From contig OX638371.1 of assembly GCA_951812925.1 (NCBI GenBank), positions 32,834,101-32,898,100 of the forward strand: 64,000 nucleotides of DNA, written 5' to 3'. Below are positions 37,436 through 50,023 of this stretch, in pieces. The notes under the pieces were generated by a model, which worked only from the letters and a program-made list of their open reading frames with translations, was not told the origin of the DNA and ran no database searches. The translations under genes were made by a program, and so were the position numbers. Origin of the DNA: Calliopum simillimum (taxonomy: Eukaryota; Arthropoda; Insecta; Diptera; Lauxaniidae). Numbering within the stretch: position 1 is the first letter of the stretch; each line of letters starts with the position of its first letter.

Positions 37436-37439
37436 AACC

Positions 37440-38155
37440 CAATATCATAACTTTACAAAAACAAATTCTCTTATATATCTCTAATAACTCTCATATCTCG
37501 CGCAAATTTTAATTTATTTCTATTCTAAGGACCTTCGTTGAAAGTTCTTGACATCTTTAATTTGTGGTGAAATTTTTGGGGATATTTTGAAAATTAAATA
37601 TGAAAACGTCGTAACGTAATAAAAAATTCTAAAACCTCGATTTTTTTCTACAAATAGCGGCCTCTAGCGGACAAACTATAAGCTGTGGAAAAATGACTAG
37701 CAGGAAGCTAATATAGCGGAGGATATTAGTCAGAGTTTTTGGGGTATAATGAAGCACATTTGCTACCGTTTTTAGGATTTACAGTTTCTTGTACCCAAAA
37801 AAGAAAAATATGTTTTTGACTAAAATTTAAAAATATCCCTACTTTCAGGATGAAATTTGCAAGGAAAGCACAAAATGATTTTGACGTTCTTGACTTTGAA
37901 AGTTGCGTTGTTTAGCACACTTTAACGTTATTTATACATAGAAAAAATTTTAAGTTATGGATGCAAAATACACTTTGAAACAAAAATACCAAAAATCATA
38001 CCTTTACAAAATGTGTAGAAAAATGTGATATACCGTGCAAATTCTAACCGATTTCTATTCTGAAGATTTTGTTTGAAAGCTTTTGACTTTCTCTAAAGTT
38101 TTTTTGTCAAAGTTTTGGTTATATTTTGAAACAACCGATAAAAAGGTCGTTCGGG
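37440..38155 (+). repeat. Direct repeat pair, about 550 bp apart
   Basis: Two similar blocks in the same orientation: 37440-37620 (ATCATAACTTTACAAAA, GCAAATTTTAATTTATTTCTATTCTAAGG, GTTGAAAGTTCTTGAC) and 37995-38150 (ATCATACCTTTACAAAA, GCAAATTCTAACCGATTTCTATTCTGAAG, TTGAAAGCTTTTGAC). Probably two units of an old tandem repeat or an element with repeated ends. Confidence 0.55.
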
Positions 38156-38419
38156 CAAACGTTTGGCCCTAGAGAAATTATTTACAAGCAAACCTATAGA
38201 AAAACAGATTTCTTGCATTTATTGGGGTCTAAAGTATTTAAAAGTCTCTTGCATTCTTAGTTATAGCAAAAAACCGTTTTTTGAAGCAAAAAATTTTCAT
38301 TTCTCCCGTGACTTCCAGAGGGCAAAACTTCACTGTAGAGCAATGAAAAACTAGTCAGAGTGTAACCTTTGGCCTGGCCAAACATGAAATACCCTACACT
38401 GCAGTATTTTGAAACTTTT

Positions 38420-39180
38420 GCTAATATGGGAGGTGCCACGCCCTCTTGTCCGAGTTCATTCAGTTTTTGCTCAGATATTGCATTTATAGTCCTTAGTATT
38501 TGAGTGAAATTAAGTTGAATTATCTCAAAACACGCTTTCAGTATAGCGTTTTGAAATTTTTATACAAATATTAGAAAAAGCTCACTCAAATTATGTTAGT
38601 GTTTGAAGAAAATGATTCATTCATTAGATTAAATCAAAGAAGGAAGCAAAAAACTTTCAGAGCTGAAATCAAAAGAGGTATAAGAAATTAAGAGGCATAA
38701 CCTGTATATGGACCAGATGGCTGTTAAGAAAAATTACCTCAAAAAGAGGTCCACGAGCTATCGAGAAAAACTTGGTTCAAAAATAAGTAACTCCTTTTGA
38801 TGATTTCTTTTGCTCAAATTTTTTTATTCTTTTTAATTTAAATTCAGAAAGCGCGTTCGGGAATGAAAATTTTGAAAACGGAAACGGCTTTTGATGAAAA
38901 TCTTAATTTTCAATGGTTAAAAAGTGGGCGTAGCACTTTCCCGATTTCGCCCCATTTTTACTCATTATAAGGCATTGATAGTCAGTAGTTGTACCAAATT
39001 TCATCAAAATTTCTTATACGGTTCAAAAAATATGACGAAATTAAATGAAAAGTTTAGGGCGGTGCCACGCCTCTTCATAAGTATATACATAGTCGAAGTC
39101 TATCTCATTCTATAGGATATGCTAATGGGCATCATTTTCCAAAGTTTCATTAAAATCGCTGTTCGCGTCGCAATTCAAAA
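38420..39180. repeat. Degenerate GTGGCAC-type repeats
   Basis: GGTGCCACGCCCTC near 38432 and GGTGCCACGCCTC near 39061 are minus-strand forms, and GTGGGCGTAGCACTTTC near 38925 is a plus-strand form, of the unit described at 9130-9530. Between them are ACCAAATTTCATCAAAAT-type blocks. Confidence 0.55.
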
Positions 39181-42100
39181 GTCGTTAGCAACTTTGACTG
39201 CTATGCGAACTTGTACGCGAACACAACTAAAACGCATGTCGTAATTATTGCAATATAAACGCGCCAATCTGTCAATGCGACTGCTACGTCAAAAAACACG
39301 GCAGACCAATTTTTATTTCTTCAGTCATTTCATTTTTCCTGTTTGACGACAGCAGCAGCTTATTTCGCGGTGGTAAAAGAAATTAAAATTTAACTTACAA
39401 ATAATATAAAATTAAAATCAACTAAACCCTAAAGTCAATTAAAAACAATAAATAATAAATTATAACGTAAGTGTAAAGGAAGGCGTGTTTTACTTCATTT
39501 TGAGACAACATTTGAGGCACGTATTTTCGAGACATAATTTTGAGACACGGGTGGCGATATATTTTACTGGTAGTTTGAGACACAGGGTGAAAGTATACTT
39601 TAGAGACATCTTCGATACGCTATGTGGAAGTTTACTTTAGTGACATCAATGAGATAAGATCAATGTTGGTACTGCATACGATTGCGGGTGAGTCTACCAG
39701 CTGTACTCATCAACAATCGCTTTGGCCGTTCTTGAGAAAAACATGCCAACAGCATTTTTTTTTTTAAACAATTTTAGACCTTATAAAAAGAAAAGATATC
39801 TCAGAAACCACACAAGATATAGCTTTTTCTCATGCCAGATTTGTATTAAGAATCGCCAAATACATAAATACTTATGTTGTTGTATTCTTTTTTTCATTTT
39901 TTTTTTTTATGAAAACATAAGTTTCTTATATATTGTTTTGAAAACTGTAATTAAAAAAATTCATAAAATTTAAGCTAATAATGATAAATTTTCAATTGAA
40001 ATCTCCGCACTCTGATTTTTTTTTTTTAAATTCGTTAGATATATCTTCCATGACTTTGTCATCTATCATGTCATTAAAGTACTGAATGATGACATAGTCG
40101 TTAATGAAAATGTCATCGACAACACGTGTAGAAACTTCAGTCTTCATTTATTCTTGTTTTCTAACTTCAATTTGGCCTCATGTGCTCTATATTACATAAA
40201 CAAAACTTTATTTATTTACTATTAAAACTATAAAATTTTTGTTTCGTTTATTTCTGAACTATAAAGTAAGTAAATTGTAACAAAACACATCCGATCATTA
40301 TTGTTTAAAAGTAAGTAGTAAAAAATACCTCAATTCAAATTAAAGATAAATATTATCTTTCCTCAATCGTCAGAACGTAATCAAAGTTAATTGCAGAAAA
40401 GAAGAAAAAAAAAAGAATTTGGTTTCTTTGTTACCATTGTTTAACCTGTTATGCCCTCACTCACACACTTCCACCTTCAAAATCCAGAAGATAAAAAAAT
40501 AGAAAAATATCCAAGATATCAAAATCATCATATGATTTAGTTCAGTCTTGAAGTACATTTAATGAGCATTTTCATCATCATATACACGATGGCCATGGCC
40601 AGTCGGTCGGTCAGTCATCATTCGATCATCAGACTCTTATTGTTGTCAAATAAACAAAGGCTTCCGCTACGTTGCCACGATCGGTGGTGGTGATTATCGT
40701 CCCGTGGCTATAGATGGGTGTAGCAAGAAATTCATTGCGTTGCGTTGTGTTACGTTGCCCGGGTTCAATATTTTGTACCGAAAAGCGTAATAATTATTGT
40801 TGTTATTACGCTCGAGCATGAGCTTAGAAGGAGGTAGAGTTGGTTCGATCGTATTTTTACTTACATGCTATGTATACATAAATATATAGATATGTATATG
40901 CATCTATAGCAGCAGCCTTTAATTAATGAGTGAACTAGAAAAACCCTTTAATGCTCTCATCGGTAGCTGAATATAATAGAGGTTGCGTTTAATGATCAAA
41001 TCAATTCCTGCTGTTGTTGTTGCTATTGCTTTTGTATTGTGCCTTTTATGCATCCGAGAGTAAGCGAGTTTATAATCGAAAATTGATGAATTCACCATTG
41101 TTGTTGGCCATCATCATTTCATAGTTTACATGGAACCAACAGAGTTAAGAGTGGACGTAAAAAATAAAAAAAAAATTATGACGCTGGTTGTTAACTGTTC
41201 TATTTATCGATGTCGATGGCCATGACCACATGAACTCCGTTAGATTCATTAAATCTGTAATTTTCAGTTCGTGGCTTTACTAACAATGAAGTTTTTTTTT
41301 TTTTTAGTTTTATTGAATTTTTTTGAAAAATGGTCTCAACAGTCCATTGAAAGTTTTGTATTTGATAGAGTAGTTATTAATTTAATATCTTATAATGGCA
41401 CTCGACTCCCTTTACTTGAAATAAGAAAGCAATTTTTTGTAAATATAATTTCGGTTCTTTTAATTTTTAATGAAAGTGTGAAATTGGAGCAGGCATTTGA
41501 AGTTAAATTTGATTTCAAACTCTATACTCCTTTCAAACTCCTTCACAGAACAGCGTATGAGATTAGTTATTGAGAAAGCTGAAGAGAATGAAAATCTGTA
41601 GAAAACGCAATAAATCGAATTTACCCCGAAAAGCATAAAAAGCAGCAAAAAAAAGGCAAGTACATTAGCAAGTAAGTGTCTATTAATGTCGAAAGTTTCA
41701 GATCAAAAAACGAATTTTTTGTGTAGTATTATTTTTGTGTCAGTTAGGGGCCATTCACATATTACGTAACGCGACAGGGCGAGGTAACGAGTTGCGAGTT
41801 AAGCAGGAAGACATTTCCACCTAATAACTTCTCGATTAACGAGACTGTTCAAACTGTTCAATTACAATCGTCAACCCTCAAAATTTATATTGCCTAGGAA
41901 CGAAAAAGAGATATACAAAAAACACCTTTTACAAGAAAGAGAACTACTAATAAAGAATTGTGAGTAGATCTGAAAGCTAAAAAAAACCGAAGAAAAGATC
42001 TTGAAGGCATCGGTAGAAAAAAAAAATAATAGAGAGCAAGAAGATGCGTGAAGGGTGTGACGAATCATGCAGATTTCAATCATCAAAAAAAAAAAAAAAT

Positions 42101-42829
42101 TATCTCGAATGGCAGAGAAGAAACATTTTCGATATTTTGAAGCCTAGGAAAACCGGATTAGACAGTGGCAATGTATTTGTAGCAATTACCACCTCACTTA
42201 TATACACTTTATAATCAAATCAAAATACTTTTATTTAAAAAAGTTTTAAATGTAAAAATATTTTTTCAGTTTATTCAGTTAAAAATATTTCTTCAAATAA
42301 ATCAGTTCAATAAATTCTGTGAGGAACGTCAGTAAAACTGAGAATAAAGATTTGGATGACTACAAGGTTCCACGGAAAAAAGAAGTTGTCCATGCGTACT
42401 TAATGCCCAGTGGTAATACCTCTGTGGAAGTGTGCAAAAAAAATGTTTCTCGACACACTTAGTAAGTTTAATGTATTCTTAGTTATTTCAATATATTTTA
42501 ACAAGAAACATATAATTAATATTTTACTGTAATATTTATAATCGTATGGGTTAATAAGGTTTAAGCCATCAATGGGTTGAAACAGGCGACAAAAAAACAG
42601 TGATCCAATAATACTGGATTGATTGCATCTTGCGCTATAGGAAGATATAATAATCGGGCAAACCAAATTCCCGAAGAAAAAAAAAAAAAAAAGGACCGCA
42701 TTCAGTCTTTTACTGTAATAAATTCGCAATATTGCAGGGGAAAGCACAAAAAAAAATTTCTTGAAGAAGGATTAAATAGGGCAGGAATGTACTATGTATG
42801 TTGAAGAACAAAAGAAGGAGCGAGACACC
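39181..42829. other. Mostly unique non-coding DNA, no gene seen
   Basis: TTTTGAGACA recurs loosely at 39499, 39539, 39574 and nearby, a degenerate short repeat. From 40440 to 41260 the sequence is less repetitive and richer in GC, with GATCATC/GGTCAGTC runs and TGTTGTTGTTG; it might be regulatory DNA, but nothing shows this directly. Near 41750 GGGGCCATTCACATATTACG resembles a motif I recall from dispersed insect repeats. No coding frame recognised. Confidence 0.4.
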
Positions 42830-43516
42830 GCACACTGGGGACTCCATGTTCAAAACCACACACAAATCGCAATTTTCATCGAAATATAAAAATTCTTAAA
42901 GTGGGATATTCGTTTTGTCATACTGAAGAATGGTACGAAGCTTAATTTCCTAAATATGACTCAAGATGGGATTTGGACGCTAAATGGGAGTTTTTGGCTT
43001 TTGAACGCCCGCGGAAGGCAAAAATCTTTTTTTACTCAAGAGGAAAGCATCTTACGAAAAAAGTGTACTTGGCATAAAATGCTTAGAATCGTCCAAGCAA
43101 TACGTGTGATTTTTTTTGGAATTTTTTTAAACCTTTTTTATGAATAATTTTTGAAAAACTTAAAAAAAAAAAACTTCAAAATTATTCAAAAAAAAAAAAG
43201 TTTCCAAAAAAAATCCAAAAAATCTCACGAATTGCTTGGACGATTGTAAGCATTTTTTGCCTAGTACACTTTTTTCGTCAGATGCTTTCCTCTTGAGTAG
43301 AAAAAGATTTTTAATGGTATCTCTTTTTTTTGTACATTGAATTACATTTTTCAAGGTCACTCGGCAAATTGATAAAGTCACAGTTAGGAAATTAAGCTTC
43401 GCACCATTCTTCAGTATGACAAAACAAAAATCCTACTTTAATAATTTTTATATTTCGATGAAAATTGCGATGTATGGGTGGCTTTGAACCAAATAACTTC
43501 TATAGCCCCAGTGTGC
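42830..43516. mobile_element. 0.69-kb foldback element, family shared with 6900 and 45950
   Basis: The ends GCACACTGGGG and CCCCAGTGTGC are inverse partners. Pairing continues with TTGCGATTTTCATCG type blocks, TTCGTTTTGTCATACTGAAG and GGTACGAAGCTTAATTTCC. The centre holds GGCTTTTGAACGCCCGCGGA and CTCAAGAGGAAAGCATCTTACG with its inverted partner. This inner part is shared with the element at 45950-46987, although the ends differ. Confidence 0.8.
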
Positions 43517-43924
43517 ACCGGTTACATTAATGAGCATAAGTACAGAAAAATGTTTAACACCGAGTTTATCTATGGTTTTTTTTATACCATAAAAAGACAG
43601 GAAAGTTCAACCCTTCAGATATTATTTGTATGACACATCTCAAGCAAAAACAAAAAAAAAAAATAGATTTAACAAAATTTATATCTTAATATAAAAAAAA
43701 AAAAAATTTATAAATGATTTCATAGCTTAAAATTTTATATTATACTTTTAAATATACATAACTCAAAAATATACGACAAGAAATCGATAAGCTTGTTATC
43801 TTTATTTTTTTTAATATATTTAGTATAATGTTTCCAGATGTAAACGATGTGTATGTTTCGAAAACCTTCTCGAAAGAGGAAAAGCTCTATGTTTAGAAGA
43901 ACATCAAATTCACATCTATAGCAA
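43517..43924. other. Non-coding stretch, no gene seen
   Basis: A-rich and T-rich tracts between the foldback element and the transposon-protein fragment. Nothing else supported. Confidence 0.5.
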
Positions 43925-44098
43925 AAAAGAGGCAAGAAAACTTATGAGAAAGGACAAAGAAATATCATGCCAAGATAAAACTATTTCCACAATCAACTTT
44001 GATCTGCAAAAGGTCTTGACCACACCCAGATATGGCAATTCGTTCAGGATCGAGTTGAACAAGGCATCAAAGAGTCCCGTCTATTTATATCGCAACTA
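43925..44098 (+). pseudogene. Fragment of a transposon-associated protein
   Basis: A plus-strand reading gives EARKLMRKDKEISCQDKTIS, then TINFDLQKVLTTPRYGNS, then a stop near 44098. FDLQK-L-TP is a phrase I recall from insect transposon-associated proteins annotated as uncharacterised, so this is probably a C-terminal fragment of one. No start is present and frames upstream are broken. The family call is tentative. Confidence 0.4.
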
Positions 44099-44384
44099 AA
44101 TTGTTTTCTCCATGCTTTTGAAAGCGGTCGCGGAATTTGATATTGTCACTACACACAGGTTTGAATCAAGATTCCGCATACATTTATCTATGTAGGATTT
44201 TTAACATTTTTATTTTTATACTATGTTTACGCCAAAAGTTTAGCTGTAAATAAATAAATCTTGATGCTAAATCCTACTAGTTTACACTGGCCGAAAGGGA
44301 TTTAATTTTGACAATAGCTGTCGGTTTGATTTTTGAAGTGTCAATTTTATTAAATTGTGAAAAATAAAAAATTTATAAATAAAA

Positions 44385-45230
44385 ATGAATGAAGAAACTG
44401 TTTTCGTTGATTCTGGAGACTACAGAAAGCAATTAGTTGCTCTTTTGTTGGCGGCTACTTCGAAGGTTAATGCAAAAAAGCAGAGCTAGAGCAATTGGAA
44501 CGCAGGCGCTTGTGTCACCTGCAAAATATTTCATCGTTGCAACGCGTTGGTGAGAAAAAGAAATATGATATTTCTTTTTTATAAAAACCAACAAATATGC
44601 AAAAAAGTTTGGGCCATGTAAGTTCCTAAAATACCTTTATTTATAAATATGTTTAGTTATTTATGTGTAAAACTTCAGGAGGGACATGGTAAATTTTAAG
44701 AGTTAGATGTCGCCCATAACGACGATTATTTCTTCAAAGAATGCTTTTGGATGTCACGAAACTGTTTTCATATAGTTATACTGCAATGAACGAAAAGCCC
44801 TATGGAAATAAGACACATACTACCGAGAATGCATCCCGCTTGAAAAGCGCATTGCTTTTGCTCTTTACAGTTTGAGATCATCGGCTGAGTATTGTACAAT
44901 AGGCCTTTGGAGTTTTCAAAGCTACCGCATGCCGCGGTTCTGCACACTAGTGTGGAATGTACGTGCTCCGAAGTATTTAAGCAGCACTTTTATTACTGAG
45001 AAGAAAGTAGCAGAATAGGTGGAAGGGTTAATCGAAATTGGGTTTCCACAATGCTTTGGAGCAATCGGTCAGATTGTTATATTCAACAAATGTAATTTTT
45101 ATTGACTTATTTTTGCTTTAAGACGGTTGCCATATAGAATTAAGGCTTCAAGCCAAGATGCAGTAGATTACTATAATGGATGGCTTTTGATAGTATTTTT
45201 TGCTCTCGTTGATTACCGATACATATCAAA
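44385..45230 (+). pseudogene. PIF/Harbinger transposase relic
   Basis: ATG at 44385 opens a frame reading MNEETVFVDSGDYRKQLVAL that soon shifts. Further on, broken frames give IPLEKRIAFALYSLRSSAEY, then TIGL, then GFPQCFGAI near 45050, then CHIELR and finally ALVDYRY near 45200. These match in order the DDE_4 nuclease of PIF/Harbinger transposases (the GFPQC-GAIDG-CHI and ALVD-RY motifs). Several frameshifts and stops make it inactive. The right side stops where the Tc1-like copy begins (45263). No Harbinger terminal repeats were found. Confidence 0.8.
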
Positions 45231-45400
45231 AACAATTCTTAATGGAAAAATATTAAACAAAAAGGCTTGCGTATGATGAAATTAGTGCATGAATTAACTA
45301 GTTGATTAAAACAAGAAATACACGTTTTTTGAGCAGAAATCTTATTCATGTTTACTTTTATTACAAATATATTAAACCCTATTGGTTTTTTTATAAATAA

Positions 45401-45952
45401 ACTAGCTGGCCTGGTAGCGACTTCGTTCGCCCGTTCCCTATGCCCTTCCAATCACCAAGGATTTTGAGATCCATGTATCAACTTTTATAATCATAGCTCA
45501 TATATGTACAGAGTTATATCATTTTATATATTTTTTGTTGGAAAGGTGCAACTCCCCCTTCTCACCCCCCCCCCCAAACTTATCAAGGTGAATGGTAGAT
45601 AGAATATACAACCATGTATGTACCAAGTTTTATAACGATATCTGACATATGTGAAGAAATATAGCAATTCTCCCACACCTTATATCCCCCAAGTTTTGCA
45701 TTGTGAATGGCAGATACATTATGCATGAGTTCACCAACTTTCATAATCATAGCTTGTATAAGTGCAGAGATAGCATTTTTTGTATATTTTTTTGTATGAG
45801 GGGTGCAACCCCCGTCCCCCTCAGCGGCATCTCACCCCCTAATGAACCTTCTACAGACCATAAGAAACAATTAAAAAAAAAAATCGTGTAAATCGACCGT
45901 GTAGTTTCCGCGTTCATAAGCTACATACATACGGACGCCATTTAATTTTTAT
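45401..45952. repeat. Unclassified interspersed repeat, copy B
   Basis: Begins ACTAGCTGGCCTGGTAGCGA and runs to CATACGGACGCCATTTAATT. It matches 4395-5285 minus the 280-bp MITE. It lies inside the Tc1-like copy 2, and its T-rich end has itself been entered by the foldback element at 45950-46987, since the TATATATAGA tail resumes right after that element. Confidence 0.7.
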
Positions 45953-46987
45953 ATATGAAGCACTCCATGCCACGTGAACCAAAAAAAATTTTTTCTCCTC
46001 CGATTTCGCTCAAATTTGGCAATATGGTAGATCAGGTGTGTAAGAACAACAATCCGGGAGGATTTGGTCCTAGTACCATTTGTTGTGAAAATATAGGGTA
46101 TTAAATTTGGCGTTTTTAGTCATTTTCATGAAAAGGTGTTTTTTCAAAAATTAATAGCATACACTAAAGTTTGTAAATTGATAAATCTAAGTTAATGGTC
46201 CCATTCATTTTGAAATGTTCTTTCTATAAAAAAATATTTCTATAATTTATAAGCTTTAAGATGATGTATGACTCAAGATGGGATTCGGAAGCTACATGGG
46301 AGTTTTTGGCTTTTGAACGCCTGCGGCAGGACAAAATCTTTTTTTACTCGAGAGGAAAGTATCTTACGTAAAAAGTGTACTGGGCAAAAATATGCTTAGA
46401 AAACTTTTTTTTTTGTTTTTTTTTTTTTATGAAAAATTTATGCAAAAAATATTGAAAGGAAAAAAATTTTTTTTTACCTTTTTAAAAAATTCCAAAAAAA
46501 ATCGCACGTATTGCTTGGATGATTCTAAGCAATTTTTGCAATGTACACTTTTTGCGTAAGATGTTTTCCTCTCGAGTAAAAAAAGATATTTGCCTGCCGC
46601 GGGCGTTCAAAAGCCAAAGACGCCCATGTAGCGACCGAATCCCATCTTGAATCATACATCATTTTAAAGCTTATAAATTATGCTTTAATTTAAAGTACTA
46701 TTGAAAAAATCTAAGGGGGCTTTTTTTAAGAAAAATTCAAAAGTATTTTTAAGTGTAAAAAATTTTAGTGAAAAAAAATTTTTTTCACCAAGAAATATTT
46801 TTTTATAAAAAGAACATTTCAAAATGAATGGGACCATTAACTAAGATTTATCAATTTACTAACTTTAGTGTAAGCTATAAATTTTTGAAAAAACACACTT
46901 CTTATGAAAATGACTAAAAACGCCGAGCGAAATCGTAGAAAAAAAAATTTTTTTTTGGTACACTTGGCATGCAGTGCTTCATATATA
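45950..46987. mobile_element. 1.04-kb foldback element
   Basis: Ends TATATATGAAGCACT and AGTGCTTCATATATA are inverse partners; pairing continues with TCCTCCGATTTCGCTC against GAGCGAAATCG and through GGTCCCATTCATTTTGAAATG, AGCTTTAAGATGATGTATGA and GGAAAGTATCTTACG. The centre near 46430 is A/T-tract rich. The outermost TA pairs fit insertion at TA. The inner GGCTTTTGAACGCC unit links it to the elements at 6900 and 42830. No coding capacity. Confidence 0.85.
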
Positions 46988-47971
46988 GATTGATTTTATC
47001 TGAAGCACCTCCCATTAAACTTTTAATCGTATCTTCAGAGATTTGCGTACTTGACACTATTTTCTTGAAAAATGTTTGGTGTTTTCAGCAACCTGTTTTG
47101 TGTTCTTCATAATCCTTTTTACCAGAGCCCAATATCTTTCGATGGGTCTGAGCTCCGAGCAGTTAGTAGGATTTGCATATCTAGGTACAAATTCTACATT
47201 GTGCTTTTCATACCATTCAAATGCCGATTTGCTGTAATGGCATGAAGCCAAATCTGGCCAAAAAAAAATTTGAGACCTCATGCAGTCTAATAAATGGTAA
47301 AAGACGTTCTGCAACCACTCCTGGGTGTATATTTCGGTGTTAATCGTCCCAGTTGATTAACTGACCGCACTAGGGTACGAACCCTGGCCCGTCCGTGTGA
47401 TAGGTAGATAAACATCCTCCTGCGCTACTTGCGCATATGTTGAAGAGGCATTAAATTTGTGTATGAAATAAATGTCTGTCTAAAAATAGAAATAGTTACT
47501 AAAATTATAAAAGTCAAAATGATTCTATATATTTATAATATTTACCTTACTCTAGTGGAGTTAAAATTATGATGCGTATTTTTCTCCGTGTACTTTTCTT
47601 CCCGATAAATTGGGATTTTTCTTAAGAAGAGCTATCACCTTCTTGGCAGCATTAGGATTATCAAAACCTTTTTTTTTCCACTTCCTTGCTTTCTACTAAC
47701 GGTCATACGTTCTATATAGGAAAACGGAACGGTATTCCGCGAAACCTTAGCTTTTCTAGCAATTGCTTTGAAAGTCCAATTTGGATTTTCGTTAAATATT
47801 TTGCAAATTTTTTTACGCATTTCTATTTCGCAGCTCATGGGAAGCTATAAACTAACGAATGTGTAAGAAAAGTAGCATGAAGATTTGTACATATTTACCT
47901 AAGGCAACTTGATTAAAATTTTTTTGAATTTGAACAATATACAAGTAATAAATTTCATCGTGCGCTAGCCT

Positions 47972-49266
47972 TATCCGTCATTTACTGTAGTCTGAATTTG
48001 AAGTTGTAATGCAAGAGCCAAGTAATTCTGTTAACCATGATCTTAACTGCAAGAAATAAATAAATTAGATTTTAAAAATGGATGAGATAAAATTACACAA
48101 GAGGAAAGCGTACCAACATCATCCTTAAAATACCGTTTTGGTCGTTTTCGACCTCCACTAGCTTGCTTTGAATATCCAAAGACTGGTTGCCTAACTCGTT
48201 CATTTTAATTATTTCCTCCTAAATAATTTTGTTCCAAGAACGGAACCCTTCTAACATTTCATGCTGAACGGAGTTTGTTTTGTTTTTTTTTTTTTTTTTT
48301 TGGTGGTTCAGCAGAAGAGCAGCTATCACTCAAATTAATTGACTCAAAGTCAATGGTTTGATTTGGATTAAGTCTTTTCGGAGGCTCAGCCGAAGAACAA
48401 GTTTTATCAAAAACAATTGACTCAAAGTACTTCGAATCCAAAATATCTTTGGAATTTTTCGTTACATCTATATATATGACATAGCTGCTGTTTTAATATA
48501 ATACGTCAAAACAATACAAATTCATATTAAATACTTATAAAGAAATGCTACATCTTTTATTTATTTGTTTAATAAACCTTAATAATTGGTGTACATAAAT
48601 ATGCGTATGATCTTTGGCTATATGTTGAGGAGCCTAAAGGATAAAGTTAACTCATCGATGAAATAGAATAGAATTCCTGTATGGTTTTAAAATAAATCGA
48701 TTCAGTTGGTTTCGTCATGACAGGATTGAAAGTCTTGCAACAAAACACAATGGATCGTTATATATGAAGTTGGTGTTAGTATTCTCTTATTGAAACTGAA
48801 CTTGGTGTTTTTTCTATCACGTTTGAATTCTGAGTTATTCTTTCTTCAAAGTGCACATATCATTTTTCATATTGTAGACTTCCAGGAAAAAGTCTTCCTC
48901 TTAAATTTAAGCTTTAATCTTTACTTTCCGAGATATCGTTCATTGATGTAATGGCACAATGAAAATAACGAAACAATTTTAATAGAAGAGATACCACAAA
49001 AGCAGAATGATGATGCCACAAACTGTTGCTGCTGTAAATAAAAAAAACAATGCGGGATTTAATTGAGAAAACATAAAATAGACCAAATTAAACTAACCTT
49101 AAGTTTAAGGAGGTAAAACCGTTTAGTTTTGATGATACACTTACTTTTTAAGATATTTTTGGAAAAAATTTGCAATTTCAGAATTTATTTATTTTTTTTT
49201 TTATCTTTGTGTAAAAAATTTTATTGAAAAATAATTGAGAGAAACAGTTGTTATATAGTATATACA
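47972..49266. other. Mostly non-coding, possible gene relic
   Basis: At 48190-48450 the minus strand has a frame with the phrase CSSAEPP(K) twice, each preceded by an (F/D)(E/S)SI-F/N-L-D/S stretch: YFESIVFDKTCSSAEPPK and DFESINLSDSCSSAEPPK. Downstream on the same strand MNELGNQSLDIQSKLVEVEN follows in another frame. This looks like a decayed protein with an internal duplication; I could not name it. At 48870-48950 the foldback module recurs (CTTTACTTTCCGAGATATCG). Confidence 0.35.
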
Positions 49267-49606
49267 TTAGGCCGGGTCAAATTTTTTTGCGGCAAAGAGT
49301 ATAACAACAAAACAATTTACGAAAAATTCTAAAAAACTTTGCCCAAGAAACCATGGGTCTAAGATCAATATCGAGCCGCCGAAAATTGCGTTGAAGTTTT
49401 GATGCAGTACTATAAAATTCAATAAAAAAAAAAAAAAAACAAAAAATTCAAATACTTTGGATAATTTTATATGAAACAAGTAAAAAAAATTTGAATCTTT
49501 TCTTTTTCTTATTTTATTTTAAAGTTTTTTAGATTTTTTTATAAATTTTTTTGTTGCTATACTCTTTGCCAATTTTTTGCCTCCCGAACAAATTGACCCG
49601 CCCTAA
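49267..49606. mobile_element. 340-bp MITE
   Basis: TTAGGCCGGGTCAAATTTTT at the left pairs with the right end TTGACCCGCCCTAA with one mismatch in 14. Pairing continues as GGCAAAGAGTATA-CAACAAAA against TTTTTTTGTTGCTATACTCTTTGCC. The left flank is ACA, and a TA microsatellite follows at the right, so the target duplication cannot be judged. Confidence 0.75.
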
Positions 49607-49807
49607 TATATATATATATAGTTGTAGGTAGTATATATTTTTTAATTGGTTCCACTTTTCACATCGATTACCTTTTGATCCTTATTTCTGTTTTGGTCTT
49701 TGGCATCTTCAAATGGCACATTAAGTTTCTCAAAAACCAATTTTAATAGTTTAGTGTGGTGGTTTTGGGTATTCCCTTAATGATGAACCTATTCTTTTAA
49801 ACCAGGT

Positions 49808-50023
49808 TTAGCTAAACCACGCTGATGGTTGAGCTGCTAGAGCTGGTGCACCGGCTACATCTGCAGCCGGCTGCACCTGCTTCCATAAACTTTCGTTCAT
49901 GGGAACGTAATAATACTGCTTTTCATATCCTAATATAACCACCACGACCATATCCTCCATGATATCCTCCATGTCAGGCTGGCTGCGGGACCAAAAAGTT
50001 AGATCACAAGGATGGGCCCGCAA
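49808..50023 (-). pseudogene. Short frame with glycine-rich echo
   Basis: The minus-strand frame ends GYEKQYYYVPMNESLWKQVQ, PAADVAGAPALAAQPSAWFS and stops. In a neighbouring frame the upstream part reads GGYHGGYGRGGYI, so a Gly/Tyr-rich stretch may have been separated from this C-terminus by a frameshift. That composition recalls small secreted or eggshell/cuticle-type proteins. No signal peptide, start or splice site is clear, and a T-rich tract lies just upstream. It may be a gene fragment or a retrocopy. Confidence 0.3.

Larger units (their letters stand above)
45263..47971 (-). mobile_element. Tc1/mariner-superfamily element, copy 2, with nested insertions
   Basis: Same family as 2828-3923. 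The left end GGCTTGCGTATGATGAAATT and right end AATTTCATCGTGCGCTAGCC are inverse partners. Minus-strand pieces: MSCEIEMRKKICKIFNENPN and the helix-turn-helix at 47635-47838, and 47057-47314 with FFWPDLASCHYSKSAFEWYE and NCSELRPIERYWALVK. From the Asp of PDLAS to the Glu of RPIE there are 37 residues, so the motif reads DD37E-like. Copy 1 shows that 45401-46987 is inserted DNA. Between about 47355 and 47590 other DNA replaces some 330 bp of copy 1, including a B-box-like GGTACGAACCC. Inactive. Confidence 0.85.
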
